64,000 bases of DNA, taken from the NCBI GenBank assembly GCA_001414485.1, contig LLEY01000185.1:1-64000 (forward strand), read 5' to 3'. The notes under the pieces were generated by a model. It made no database searches. It saw nothing but the letters and a program-made list of their open reading frames with translations, and was not told where the DNA came from. This stretch comes from Calycina herbarum (Eukaryota; Ascomycota; Leotiomycetes; Helotiales; Pezizellaceae). Position numbers and translations under genes: made by a program. Shown here one piece after another: positions 22,781 to 35,600 of this stretch (positions within the stretch are counted from its first letter, which is position 1; each line of letters begins with the position of its first letter).

Positions 22781-23302
22781 AATAAAATATTACTATACTC
22801 TTACTATACTTCTTAAAAACGTAGATGTTTTATTAATTCCTCTTAATCCTCTTAATATTCTAAATACGTTTAGTCGAAGCTAAAATATAATAAGACTAAC
22901 GACGTCTAGGAGAAGAACGTTCTCTATACTAGTAACTAGGCCTTTATTAAAAGATAAGAGAAGAAGCTAGAGAGAGAGAAGGAGAAGGTAATAGTAAGAA
23001 TTCTACAGTTACGAAAGCAGAAGGCCTTTCTAAAAGAAAGACAGTGTAAAATATCCTATTAAGAGCTTCGTTTTCTTAATAAACTTAATACTACTAAAGA
23101 GGTAGAAAAGAAAGAGAAGAAGGAGAAAGAAAGAGAGGAATAAGAGTAGCGAGAGGCAGAGGTCGTCTGTCTAGTAGCTCTGTCTATTTCCGCTAGTTCC
23201 TAATCTAAGATAAGCCTTAACCTAGCCTTTCTTAAGACCTTTTAGACTACGAGATATAGATAAACCTAGGTTTTATTAGTAGAATTTCTAAAGTTCCTTT
23301 AA
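22781..23302 (+). pseudogene. Antisense Zn2Cys6-type ORF of B1 (aORF)
   Basis: Plus-strand frame, opposite to B1, ending TAA at 23300-23302; the N-terminus is cut by P1. Six positions with spacing C-X2-C-X6-C-X9-C-X2-C-X6-C occur at 22796-22888; one is still Cys (22826) and five are Tyr, the RIP product of Cys. A Lys/Glu-rich, probably coiled-coil middle follows (EKEKVIVRILQLRKQKAF, then KEVEKKEKKEKERE), and a C-terminal part homologous to that of B3 (ISLNLAFLKTF). Its 3' end overlaps the 3' end of B1 pol tail to tail. Confidence 0.75.
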
Positions 23303-25185
23303 GTAATAAGTAAAGCTTTTCTTTAGTTCTTATATATTTTCTAAGTATAGATAATCTAACTATTTAATTAAGTATTTAACTCGTTCTCTAGTAAGCTTAT
23401 AGTTAAGAATCCTCTTAACCTTATACCTAGTATTTAGGTTTACTAGTTAAATTTCTATATATAGAGCAGGTAGTACTCTCGGTAGTACTAGTTTAAGTAG
23501 AGATATATAAAATACTAGATAGATATTTATAGTTTTTAGTAATACTAATTTATAATTTAAAGGTTCTTTAACGTGTTTAATTTTAAATAGTCTAAGTTTT
23601 TTATAATCTAATTTATTACTTAGTCTTTTTATATTAATATTTTTCTATACTAAGTAGACTTTATCCTTCTCTTTTAGTATTAGCTTCTAACTACGTTATT
23701 TATTATAATAGTACACGTTTCTCTTAGTAATAAACTATAAGTCCTCTACTAGTTCTTTATATAATATCTTAATTTTTAAGACCTAAATATAAGTAAGTTA
23801 GTTATTAATAGTCGTAGATAGTAGTTCTTGATATATTATTAATTTATACCCGAAGTTAGTATAGAATAGTATAATAAGTATTATTTTTATTACTAAACTA
23901 TTATAAGCGAACTATACTAAAGGTAGTAGTTCTACTTAGTTGTTTTACTAGTAGTTTATATAATAATAAAGGTATATTTTAATTACCTAATTTATCTATT
24001 CGTTTCCTCTATTCGTCTAAAAGTAAAAAGCTATAGAAAGCTTTCTTTTTATATCTAATTATTCTATAAGAGTAATTTAAAATTTAAAGGTAAAGAGTTT
24101 ATCTCTATCTAAGATTATTTCTTCTAGTAGTCTATATCTTAAGACTACTTCTTTAAGGAATATAAATACTAATTCCTTAGCTATACTTAACTCTATATAT
24201 AGTACTAAAATTATATACTTCGTAAGTCGTTCTATAATAACTAGGATTAAGTTATACTTAACATCTATTATTAGATCTTTAGATTTTAATAGTTTAATAA
24301 TAAAATTCTAAGATATTAATTTCTAAGGTACTTATAGTATTAGAGTAGTATTTATCTGTCTATAAGATATATAGTAGAAAGCTTTATTCCTAGTATAAGT
24401 ATTATATTCTATTATTACTTCCTTAACTACTATTAATAACCTATTAATATAGTAGTTCTATTTTATATATTAAAGAGTTCTTTAAATTCTCTAGTATCTA
24501 TATACTAGTAACTTATATTATTCTTTAATAAATTCCTTTATAATACTATCTAGAATAAAAACTTTATTATTATAAGAGACAAGTCTATTCTTTATTCCTC
24601 TACTTCTAGTATCTAGTAGAACTTTCTAGTTATTTAGACTAAATACCTTTTTGATTTTATTATACTAAGGTTCCTAGAGTTATTCTACTATAGTAGCAAC
24701 TTTATAAAATATAGACGTAAGATCTCTATTCTTAAGAGCTTTTAATATTATAATTTTCTTATATTCTTTACCTTCTTTATACTCGGGTTTCTAGCTAAGA
24801 GTATTAGCTTAAACGTTTAATATTCTACTTATATAATATATAATAATATTACAGCCTAATAATACTTTAGACTATCTAGCTAGTCGTCTAGTTATAAGTT
24901 CTTTTATTATAGTAAATATTCTTAAATTTTTATAATTAGATAGAATTATAACTAGATATTTTACTTCTTAAAAGTATATTCTCTAGTATTCTAAGGTTAG
25001 TACTATAGTAAGTAATTCTTTATCAAAGATACTATAATTCTATTATACTAGATTAAATATTTTTAAGTAGTATATAATAGATATAAGCTTTCTCTTTTCA
25101 TTTGATTATAAATAGACTACGCTAATTACTATATCTAAAGTATCTATTTCTACTATACTAGGTTTATCTATATTAAAATCATATA

Positions 25186-26685
25186 ACGTGGTTTATTAGA
25201 ACCTCGGTTATATTAGAACCTCGATTAATTTTCCTGAAATCCTACTCTCTAACTTTAACACGCGTTTTTTTAACCTTCTACTATGTCTATTATTACTAAA
25301 GAATCAAAAGTTATTCTAGCTATTAAGGTAATTCGAACATCTAAAAAGCTAAGTCGATAGAAAGCTATAAAGATCTATAGAATACCTTATTCTATACTTA
25401 ATAATAGAATAAACAGCTATCTTCCTCTAGCCGACCGTCGACTAGTAAACCTTAAATTGTCTAAGGTAGAAGAAGAAGTAATTGTTTAAAATATTCTTAA
25501 TATAGATTCTAGAGGGTTTACACCCTAGCTAGCTAGTGTAGAAGATATAGCTAATTTTATCCTCGAGTTATAAAGAGGAAAACGCGTCGACAAGCTCTAG
25601 GCTTATCGGTTTATACAACGATAACTAACTTTTAAGACGTGTTTTAATCGCGTTTATGATTTCTAAAGAGCCTTATACGAAGATCCTAAGCTAATTAGTA
25701 TATAGTTTCGACTAGTTACGAATATATAGGCAAAATATAGAGTTTTAGACTACGACTTCTATAACTTCGACAAAACTAGGTTTATAATAGACGTGATTTG
25801 TTCTATAATAGTTGTTACTTATATAGATCGACGTAGTAAAGATAAGGCAGTTTAGCTAGGGAATCGAGAATAGGCTACTACTATTACCTATATTAATAGT
25901 AAAGGCTAGAGTGTTCTTCTATTTTTAGTAGTTTAAGAAAAGAATTATCTTATAAATTAGTATATTAATAGCGGTCTTCTATCTAACTAGGTTATTAAAC
26001 TAATAATTAACAGATAGACGAATAATAAGACAGGTCTAGAATAGATTAAACATTTTAATTAATATACTACTACTCGTATAAGTTCTAACACTCTCTAGAC
26101 CCTCTACTACTAACACTCTTCTATAGGAATCTTAGACCTCTTCTAACCTAATAGAAGCTCTTTCATAGTCAACTCTTATACGAAATCGAATTGCTTACTA
26201 TTAAGGAAGCTTACTAACCCCTCTATTTAAGAGAGTTGTAGCGCTAGCTAAAGATATAGAGTAAATAGCTTATAAGATAACTCTTCTGTCTACTAAGGTA
26301 TATACACTTTAAATAGTAAATAAAGCTCTTAGTAAACGCCGGAGAGCTAAAAAGACTCGTGTCTATAAAGAGAGTACACTTATTATAGAGGATACATAGG
26401 ATATTATAGCTTAGAAAGACATAGATAAGTAGGTATAACGTAATATACGTATAGTAAGAGGTAGTTATAAGGAGGGGCAACTGTCTAGATAATACTATAG
26501 AACCTATAGAAAAGCTAGTTATAATATATAAACTTATTAAAAAGCTGTAGATATATCTAGTATATTAGACTCTAATTATAAAGAGTTAATTTAATATATT
26601 ATAGTTAAGTTATTTAAGTTTAAAGTTATATGCCAAGGAAAATTAATCGGGGTCCTAATATAACCGAGGTTCTAATAAACTACGT
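25186..26685 (+). mobile_element. Pogo/Fot1-type DNA transposon P2
   Basis: A 1,500-bp element, ACGTGGTTTATTAGAACC to its complement, flanked by TA (25184-25185 and 26686-26687). It lies inside B1 RNase H/RT sequence; joining the flanks restores alignment with B2. Confidence 0.95.
25283..26610 (+). pseudogene. P2 pogo/Fot1 transposase pseudogene
   Basis: ATG at 25283 (MSIITKESKVILAIKVI). It keeps the HTH/CENPB-like N-terminus, RGFTP.LASVED, the first catalytic region YNFDKT, KAV.LGNRE and LFLVV. After KHFN.YTTTR it jumps to the C-terminal part, missing about 340 bp that P3 has, including the second and third catalytic acidic positions. Stops replace Gln, Trp and Arg codons. It is non-autonomous even apart from RIP. 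Confidence 0.9.
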
Positions 26686-27108
26686 TAAAATAGATTTTTC
26701 TATAAATCTTACTTTAATTCTCTAGAAAGCTTCCTTAGCTTATTTATTCTAAATAAATTTAATAGCTTTTTTAACTAGTACTAATATTAGTTTAGTAATC
26801 TTTATATAGTCTCTAATAAACAGATAGTAGAAGTTTATAAATTTAAGAAAGAACTATATATCTTTTATATTTTCTAGTAACTTCTAGTTTAGAATATCTT
26901 AGATCTTTACTAGATCTATTTCTATTTTCTCTAAGCTAAATACCTATCTTAGAAAAAGTATCTAAGTTACTTTAAACTCGTATTTTAAGAGTTTTAATCG
27001 AGAGTTCACTTTTATAAGTTATTATAAAACTTCTTTAATATATCTCTTATATTCTTCTTCTTTTTTTTAAAAAGATTAGAATATTATTTAGATAATAGAT
27101 TACTATTA

Positions 27109-28948
27109 ACGTGGTTTATCAGGACCTGGCGTATATTAGAACCTAGCGTACTTTTCCTATCTTCTCTACTTTATTATTTTAATACACGTTATTTTAATAA
27201 CTACTAATAGAAATTTAAACTTAAGAAGCTCGAATTATCTTAGCTATTAACGCTATTCGATCATCTAAAAAGCTTAGTCGTTAGACTGCTGTAAAAATCT
27301 ATAAAGTCTCTAAAACTAGCCTTTACTATAGAATAAACAGCTAACTTCCTCTTCTAGAACGATAGCTAGTAAATATTAAATTAACTTAACTCGAGAAGGA
27401 AGTAATTCTTTAGAATATACTTAACTTAGATTCTAGAGGGTTTACACCCTAGCTAGCTAGTATAGAAGATATAGTAAATTATATCCTTAAACCGCGGAGA
27501 GAGAAACGCGTTAGTAAGCTTTAGGTATATCGATTTATATAATAATAACCAGAGTTAAAGATGCGTTTTAATCGCGTTTACGACTTCTAAAGAGCCTTAT
27601 ACAAAGATCCTAACCTAATTAGCGCGTGGTTCCGACTTATATAAAATATAAAAGCGAAATACAGCGTTTTCGATTACGATTTCTATAACTTCGACAAAAT
27701 AGGCTTTATAATAGGTATGATTTACTCTATAATAGTTGTTATATATATAGATCGACGTAGTAGAGGTAAGGCAGTTTAGCTAGGTAATCGGGAATAGGCT
27801 ATAGCAATTGCTTATATTAATAGCGAGGGTTAGAATATCTCTCTATTTTTAGTTATTTAAGAGAAGAATCATCTTACGAATTAGTATATAGATAACAGCC
27901 TCTTATATAACTAGGTTATTAAACTAATAAGTAACGGATAGATAAACAACGAGACGAGTCTAGAATAGTTAAAACACTTCGATAAATATACTACTAGTCG
28001 TATAAAGAGTCTATATCGAATACTAGTATTAGATAGGTATAAGAGTTATAAATCGGCTAAATTTCAAGAGTATTACAAAGTATATAATATTATAACTCTT
28101 AGACTACCTTTCTACTTATCTTATATAACCTAACTACTTAATATTAGATACTTTAGTATATTAAAGTAGGCGTATAGTTAGTAGATTAAGACGTTTATCA
28201 AAGCCTATATTAACTATATTACGAAGGTAGAGTTCTTTTTAGCTTTTATAGTAGTATATAAAGAATTAATAACGGTTTAGAACGCTTAAGCTAGATTCTA
28301 TAGAGCTGGCCTAGTGTCTTTTAACCTGTAAGTAGTACTTTTAAAGCTTAATATAAGGTTACGAACTCTAACTCCTCTAAGACTCTCTACTACTAATTCT
28401 AATACTTAGATCTCCTAGACTCTCTTAAACCCTACTAAAGCGCTCTTATAATCGACTCTTATTCAGAAACGGATTACCTACTATTAGAGGAGCTCGCCGA
28501 CTCTACTATTTAAGATAGTTGCTATATTAGTAAAAGGTATAAAGCGAATAGCCTATGAGATAACCTTGTTATCTACTAAAGTACGTACTCTTTAAGCAGC
28601 GAATAAAGTCTTAAGTAAACGCTGTAGAGCTAAAAAGACTTGTATATATTAAGAGAGGGCACTATAGTAGAGGATGTCTAAGATCTTTTAACTTAAAAGG
28701 ACGTTAACGAGTAAGTACGACGTGACTTACGTATAGAGAGAGGTAATAAGAAGAAGAGGCAATCGTTTAGACAGTGTTATAGTACTTACGGAAAAGCTAG
28801 TTATAATATACGAACTTGTTAAATAGATGTAGATATGTCTAATTCTTTGGATTCTAAGTAGTTATAGTTAATTTATTAATATTCAAAGTTGAATACCAAG
28901 GAAAAGTACACTAGGTTCTAATATACGCCAGGTTCTGATAAACCACGT
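27109..28948 (+). mobile_element. Pogo/Fot1-type DNA transposon P3 (full-length form)
   Basis: A 1,840-bp element with inverted repeats beginning ACGTGGTTTATCAGGACC, flanked by TA (27107-27108 and 28949-28950). Its terminal repeats are related to those of P1/P2 but distinct (CTGGCGTATATT against CTCGGTTATATT). It is inserted in B1 RT beside the catalytic motif. Confidence 0.95.
27215..28870 (+). pseudogene. P3 pogo/Fot1 transposase pseudogene
   Basis: Full-length but stop-ridden transposase: AINAIRSSKKLSR, RGFTP.LASIED, YNFDKIGFIIG (first Asp), KAV.LGNRE, NHLTN.YIDN, LVLDRYKSYKSAKF (second Asp) and TQLLNIRYFSILK, matching the third catalytic region of pogo/Fot1 enzymes. The initiator Met is not clear. 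Trp and Gln codons are mostly TAG/TAA. Confidence 0.88.
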
Positions 28949-29312
28949 TACTCTTAGAAGATCTTCTAAAATATTATTATTTTGTCTCTAATATATAGCT
29001 AGTATATTATATAGTCTAAATAGTATAACTATATATTTATAAAAACCTAATAGTAAGGCGAATACTGTTTTCTATTCGTCTCTAACTTTTATTTATATAA
29101 GTTTATAAGCGTTTTATTAATCTAGTTTTATAAATCGTACTACCTTATCTAACTTATCTCTTAAGTATTAGCTAGCTAGTAATAGATAAGCGTTCTTAAC
29201 TATAGTATTATTTACTTCTTAGTAATTAATATATACTCTTCTATCTAGGTTATCTTTTTTCTTAATAATAAGTATATTTAAGATAATTAGAAACTTAGAT
29301 TTTCTAATATAT

Positions 29313-29773
29313 TATAACGAAACTTAAACGAACTAAACAAAGATAACTAAGTCTCGAAGGTTAGTATATAGGTAAGAAGTATAGATACGCTAAGTTGTTT
29401 ACTTAGAAGTAAACTCGTTACTTATATTAAAGATATTAAATAAGATAATAAGATTAATAACTAAAGTTGAGTACGAAGCTCCTATCTAATAGCAGACGTG
29501 CTAGTCTTATATAGAACCTTTGTTTATATTAGAGTCCTCCTTAGCAGGAGTCCCGAAGATAGAGTCCGACTCTATTTCTAGGGCTTCTTAAAACTAGACT
29601 CTATTACCTAACTATTCCTAACTAAGTTACGTAATATAACTGTAATAAGATTCTAGGGTTATATGTCTTACTATATCTAATCCTTTCTTCCTTTTAGAGT
29701 TATAATAGTACTCGTCCTATTAGAACGTCGCCTAGACTTCACTTCGTTATATACTAGTACGTGATTCGTAATA
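29313..29773 (-). repeat. 3' LTR of B2
   Basis: 461 bp, TATAACGAAAC to TTCGTAATA, followed by the PPT complement CTATCCCCTTCTTAGCC. The U3 module contains the inverted pair agagtccgactct. Confidence 0.93.
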
Positions 29774-29864
29774 CTATCCCCTTCTTAGCCTAGCGTGTCT
29801 CTACGCTAGAATACGAACCTGAAATACATTTTAGAAAGGTATTAACCTTCTCTTATATATAAAC

Positions 29865-30323
29865 ATGTCCTCTTCTTATACTAAACGAAAAGAGTGTTTA
29901 GCCCTTACTATATAAATCGAAACTGCGTAACGTCTAGCTAAGACTTGTTCTTTTTGTCGTAAACAGTCCTATTAATGTCTCCTAGAGCTTTCTAAGTCCT
30001 CTTACTATTCTAAGTATATTTAGTTAAAAAGGTCCTATAATAGCCCTAGCTATCTCGTTATTCCTGTCCTTAGACCTCGAAAACCCGTATATTAATTCTT
30101 CTTTAGCTCTATACGTAAACGATTTCCTATTACCTCTCTAAGTCCTCCTCCTTCGAGTCCTCCTCCTGAATCTTCTTCTGCCTAGTTTCTTATCTTTGAA
30201 ATAGCTCCTTTTATTAAGTAGGTACTTTCTAATAATATATCCCTGTCTAACCCTAGTCCTGAATTCTAGGTAGCTCTAGGTTTTATTAGTAGAACTACTA
30301 AAGTTTCCTTAAATAATAGTTAA
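29865..30323 (+). pseudogene. Antisense Zn2Cys6-type ORF of B2 (aORF)
   Basis: Plus-strand frame opposite to B2 from ATG 29865 (MSSSYTKRK) to TAA 30321, about 152 residues with eight premature stops. Codons at 29946-30038 place six positions as C-X2-C-X6-C-X9-C-X2-C-X6-C: the first three are Cys, the last three Tyr. Basic residues follow the second Cys (CRK), as in Zn2Cys6 regulators. A Pro/Ser-rich stretch (SLSPPPSSPPPESSS) comes next, and the C-terminus (ALGFISRTTKVS) aligns with the ends of the other copies. It lies between the PPT and pol. Confidence 0.75.
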
Positions 30324-31059
30324 GGTTGCTTTTTAGTTCTTATATATTTTCTAAGTATAAGTAATCTAACTATTTAATTAAATACTTAATCTTACTTCTA
30401 ATAATCTTATAGTTAAGAATCCTTTTAACTTTATATTCAGCGTTTAGATTAACTAGTTAAATTTCTATAAGTAGAGCTAGTAGTACTCCTAGTAGTACTA
30501 GTTTAAGTAAAGATATATAGAATACTAGGTAGATGTTTATTATTTTTAGTAGTACTAATTTATAATTTAAAGGTCTCTTAACTTGTTTAATTTTAAATAG
30601 TCTAAGTTTTTTATAATCTAGTTTATTACTTAGTCTTTTTATATTAATATTCTTTTATATTAAGTAGACTTTATCCTCCTCTTTTAGTATTAGCTCCTAA
30701 CTACGTTATTTATTATAGTAGTATATATTTCTTTCTACTATAAATTATAGGTCTTCTATAAGTTCCTTATATAGACTCTTGATTTTTAAGACATAAACAT
30801 AAGTAAGTTAGTTGTCGATAGTCGTAGACAGTAGTTCTTAATACACTGTTAATTTATACCTAAAATTAGTATAGAATAGTATAATAAGTATTATTTCCGT
30901 TACTAAACTATTATAAGCAAACTATGCTAAAGGCAGCAGTTCTACCTAGTTATCTTACTAGTAGTTTATATAATAATAAAGGTATGTTTTAACTACTTAA
31001 TTTATCCTTTTATTTCCTCTATTTATTTAAGAGTAAAAAGCTATAGAAAGCTTTCTTTT

Positions 31060-31388
31060 TGTTACGGACCTGGCCACCGCCGAGCACGTGACTCGCGTAC
31101 GGCTGCTCGCCGGCGTCCGCAAAGCCTGCCATTCCTAGCCTGGCCTAGAACTATTCCTACCTAGGCTAGGAACCATTTCTATAAACGGATCAACATTCTT
31201 ATAACTTATCGATTCCTTAGCTATCTCTATATTATAGGACCTCTAGAAGTCTCCTCTTTCCTTCTCTTCTCTTCTATAGCTTTAGGTCTTTAATTAAACC
31301 ACCTCTTACTTCTCTGATTATCCGCTATACCTATATATACTATAGGTAAGGATAACTACTAGAGGGCTAGCAGATTAGGTTTGTTATA
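31060..31388 (+). repeat. 5' LTR of C1
   Basis: TGTTACGGACCTGG to TTTGTTATA. It contains CACGTG at 31085-31090 and a long imperfect inverted repeat (ttcctagcct ... aggctaggaa). The first half is nearly unmutated. Confidence 0.95.
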
Positions 31389-31607
31389 TTATCTAAAGCT
31401 CCCTTCTTCTCTCTATTTACTACTGCTCCTAGGAAGGATTAGAATATCCGTTGCGATTCTAACACGACACCTACGGTCTATATAGACCGCCCGTAGATGC
31501 TACTAGCGCCTTATACAGCCTCGCGTACCCGCGCCCACTACCGCGCATAAGAGCCTAGGGCTCTTCCACCTATACCCTCTGTCCTTATAACTAAGTCGTC
31601 TATAACG

Positions 31608-32640
31608 ATGTCTGCCGACTAGCCTACGGACGCTTAACAGCTCGCTATAGCCCTAGAACAGGTCCGCCTACTGCGAGAACAACTAGACGACGTCCGTACC
31701 CCTCTGTAAGGGAATACCCCGTCTGAAACTGGATAACATAGGTCGTTTACGGTTAAGCTTAAGGATACTAAGCCTCTAACGGATAGCTCGTCTCTAACCT
31801 TCGACAACTAGAAGATCTAGATTAAGGACAAGTTCCTTATCAACGCCTCTATATTTGAGCTAGAGGAAGTAAAGATAGCTTACGTTTTTAACTATATAGC
31901 TGATATTACTTAGAAGTATCTTGTGCCCCGTTACTAGAAGAGACCTAAGCTATTTCAGTCTATAAAAGAAATGATCGTATATCTTATAGATATCCTAGAG
32001 AACCTGTTCGAAGCGTAGAACGCCTATATCGAATTCCGCCGGCTTGTTATAAGAGATGACGAGACTTTCGTAACCTTCTATACTCGCTTCTTATACCTTA
32101 TAGGCACTAGACGGATCCCGACAGACGACTTATAGCCCGACTTATATAACAAGCTTACGCTACCTCTACAACAGTCTGTCTTACTATTCTTAGACGTCCT
32201 ACTTACAAGTACGGCTCTAGCAAACAAGTGTCGACTTGTTAACAAGAACTTACAAAGACTTCAGCTCCGTAGAAGCAACTTATAGACCGCTCGTCTCATC
32301 CCCCGGCCTACAACTGCCACTACTACCTCCCGCCTAGCTAGAACTTTCACTACTACTCAAACTACGTTCCGTACAACCTCCCCTGCCCCGGCCCCCCGCC
32401 TTTACGGACTATCACGTGAACCAACGCCTGCCTGTAAGGAACTAGACGACGCCTGCTTCAAGTGTAAGAGGACTAGGCACTATGCCCGCGAATGCCCTAA
32501 GAACTCTAAGCCTATTACAGACGTTAATAAGCTTATAAAGCCTACGTCTAACTTAGAACAGTCGGAAAACGACCAAGTCTAGGGAAAGTCTCCTCTCTAG
32601 GCTTGCTTTACCGAGGTCCTGGCTAGTTAGCTATCGATCT
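31608..32640 (+). pseudogene. C1 gag remnant
   Basis: ATG at 31608 (MSAD), with stops where Gln or Trp are expected. A nearly intact CCHC zinc knuckle, CFKCKRTRHYAREC, lies at 32454-32495 and fits C-X2-C-X4-H-X4-C. The usual Gly before His is Arg, a G-to-A change. Confidence 0.88.
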
Positions 32641-35600
32641 AAGTCAGCTACTTAGAGGAAAACAGTTCATAGTCTCTTATAACTTAGTTTTCAATAGATA
32701 CGGATTCAAAACCTCTGCTCTAGCTAATACTAGAGCAAACGGCTTTATACTTATTAGTACAAAGTTCGCTTAGAGGCTAGCTCGCTTCTTCCCTTTAACT
32801 ATTTATACTCTTTCTACTCCTATTATAGTTCGCGGCTTCGACAGACAGAGTCGACAGTCTGTAGACTGCTATATTATTCTTTACTTATATATAGACGGCT
32901 ATAAACAGTATAACGTCCCTATAGTCCTCCTTAATACTAGCTATTAGGACCTTATTCTTAGGCGTATATAGTTTAACCAGCTTAACGTATAACTTAACCT
33001 CTGCTAGCGACGACTTATATAGCTCGCGGATCTCCCTCCTTCTCCTAACCTTGTCCGGCTACGCCTCCTAGATCCTAGGATCCTATAGACTCGGCTCTTA
33101 AACCTAGATTACTAAGCTAACGCGGATCGCCGCGATCAGGCCTTAGAAGAACAGGTCGTACGCAAATACTAGGAAGACCCGCAACTGTCTATAAGCCTTA
33201 TCGACGAGCTGCTAGTCCCTCGGATCCTAGCGCGCCTGCCTACTACACCCCTAGCCGTACGTCACAGCGAGTACTAGGACCGCTAAAACAACTTACGAAA
33301 TATAAACCGCGCCCTTATAGGTTTAGATATCTGTAAAGCCTCTATAGCGCGCCTGAAACGTATACGCCTTAACCTACCACCGGTAGACATCGCTGTTATC
33401 AGTGCTACTATATACCGCTATAACCTATAAGACACTGAAGCTATAGCCTTTAGTACCTCTCTTTATAAGATCGATTACTTAATAGAAAAAAAGCTTATAG
33501 ATTAAAAAGACGACTTATAGGTCTAAGAAAGCCTCTCTAGAGCTTACTAGAATCTCGTAGACGTTTTCTCTAAAGCTACGTCTGATACTCTTCTCCCTCG
33601 TCGCCTATATAACCACAAGATCGAACTTATAAACAGGAACACAGACGACTTATCCTATAGCCCCCTCTGCCACCAGTTAACAGACGAGCTCTAGGCTATA
33701 AAACAATACCTTGTTAAGAACCTTTATAAAGGTTTTATTAAGGCTAGCCAAGCCCTCTTTACAGCCCCGATTCTCTTTATTAAGAAGTCTAACGGCTCTC
33801 TACGGTTCTATATTAATTACTATAAGCTAAATAACCTAACCTATAAGGACTAGTATCCTCTTCTATTAATCGACGAAACTCTTACTCGTCTAAGCAAGGC
33901 TCGTATCTTTATAAAACTAGACATACGACAAGCTTTTCACCGGATTCGGATTAACCCTAAGTCTAAGGAACTAACAACGTTCTAGACCTGTTACAGAGCC
34001 TACAAGTATAAAGTTATACCTTTTAGACTAACTAACGAACCTATAATATATCAACGGTTTATAAACGACGTACTCTTCGACTATTTAGACGACTTTTATA
34101 CTACCTACCTTAACAATATTCTTATTTACTCCGAGAACGAGCTAGACTATTAGAAACACGTCTATAAGGTCCTTTTACAGCTTCGTAAAGCTGGCTTATA
34201 GGCTAATATCAAGAAATCTAAGTTTAACATTACTTATACGAAGTACCTAGGCTTCTATATAAGCACTAACGGGATTAAAGTAGACCTAGAAAAGACAGAA
34301 ACGATCTGTAACTAGGAACGCTCTATTATAGTCCGCAGTATTCAGTCCTTTCTTAGCTTTTATAACTTCTACTAAAAGTTTATTCTTAACTATAGACGAG
34401 TCGCACACCTGTTAACGGCTCTAACTCGTAAAGACCAGCCGTTTTAGTAGACATCTGCTTATTAGGACGCCTTCTCCGAGCTAAAGGCCTGGCTTATTAA
34501 TACACCTCTTCTTATATACTTTAATCCGTAATACGAGTCTATAGTTGAGACCGATTCCTCTAACAGCGTCCTTAGCGGTATACTCCTTCAGTTACAGCTG
34601 AGTTAAGAGTAGTACCCTATAGCTTACTTCTCTAAGATAATAATACCTGCTGAGATTAACTACCCGATTTATAATAAAGAGATACTAGCTATTATACGTT
34701 CTCTAGAAGCTTAGAGACCTAAGCTTAAAGGGTCTCTACACCAGATACAGGTCGTTTTAGACTATAAAGCTCTCGAGTACTTTATAACAACTAAAGCCTT
34801 GTCTAGCCAACAAGCTCGCTAGGCTGAAACCCTCTCTCGATTTAACTTCCTACTTACTTATAAGCCTAGTAGCTAGAATTGAGCGGATTCCCTTACTTAC
34901 TAGGACTAAGAAGTAGATAGTTAAATAGTAATAAAGATATCTACTCGTACGTAAGTCCTCTTATAGCCTAAGAATCTCGACTCGCGGATTATTATAGACC
35001 TAGACTTAGACCCTTCCGTAGATATTACACCTGTTAGAGTAGCCGACGGACTATACGACTTAATTAACGATATCCTATAAGCTAATCGTATAAGTACAGG
35101 CCTTAACGCTCTCCGCTAGTACGCTATAGACGAACGCCCCAGCTAGACAACCTATAACAGCCTCCTACTATACCAAGAACGGCTTATCCTGCCTAAGGAC
35201 GACGATCTTAAAGTACGCTTACTAAGCGAGGTTTACAATCAAGTCTTAGTAGCCTACCCTAGACAATCTAAGACCCTAAAGCTAGTTACGGACCGCTACT
35301 ACTAGCCGCACCTTTGTTCAGATATACAACGATTCGTCTATAACTGCTAGACCTACTGTCGCTCTTATATACCGCGAGACCGCCCCCCTAGACTCCTCAA
35401 CCCCTTGCCTATCCTAGATCGCCTATAGTAATATATATCAGTTGATTTTAAGGAATTCCCTCCTAACAAGTCTAGAATAGATATGATTATTATCTTTATC
35501 TACCGGCTAAGTAAGAGATCTGTCTCTATCTCTTACCTAAAGACTACAGACGTAAAAAAGACTACGCGGATCTACCTCGACCGCGTATAGCGCTATTACA

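Larger units (their letters stand above)
23240..29312 (-). pseudogene. B1 pol remnant, 3' and RT parts
   Basis: Minus-strand chromodomain, integrase and RNase H to RT sequence of B1, homologous along its length to B2 and (reversed) B3. It is interrupted by P2 (25186-26685) and P3 (27109-28948). The RT catalytic motif reads YLNN at 27094-27083 (from YLDD), only 14 bp from the P3 insertion. The frame has many stops. Confidence 0.85.

Noticed and set aside
26244..26480. Minus-strand frame of 78 codons in the transposon block, and similar ones at 44269-44472 and 48241-48468
   Set aside because: Each lies antisense to transposase, gag or integrase remnants. RIP removes Gln, Arg and Trp codons on both strands and leaves chance low-complexity frames rich in Leu, Ile and Tyr.
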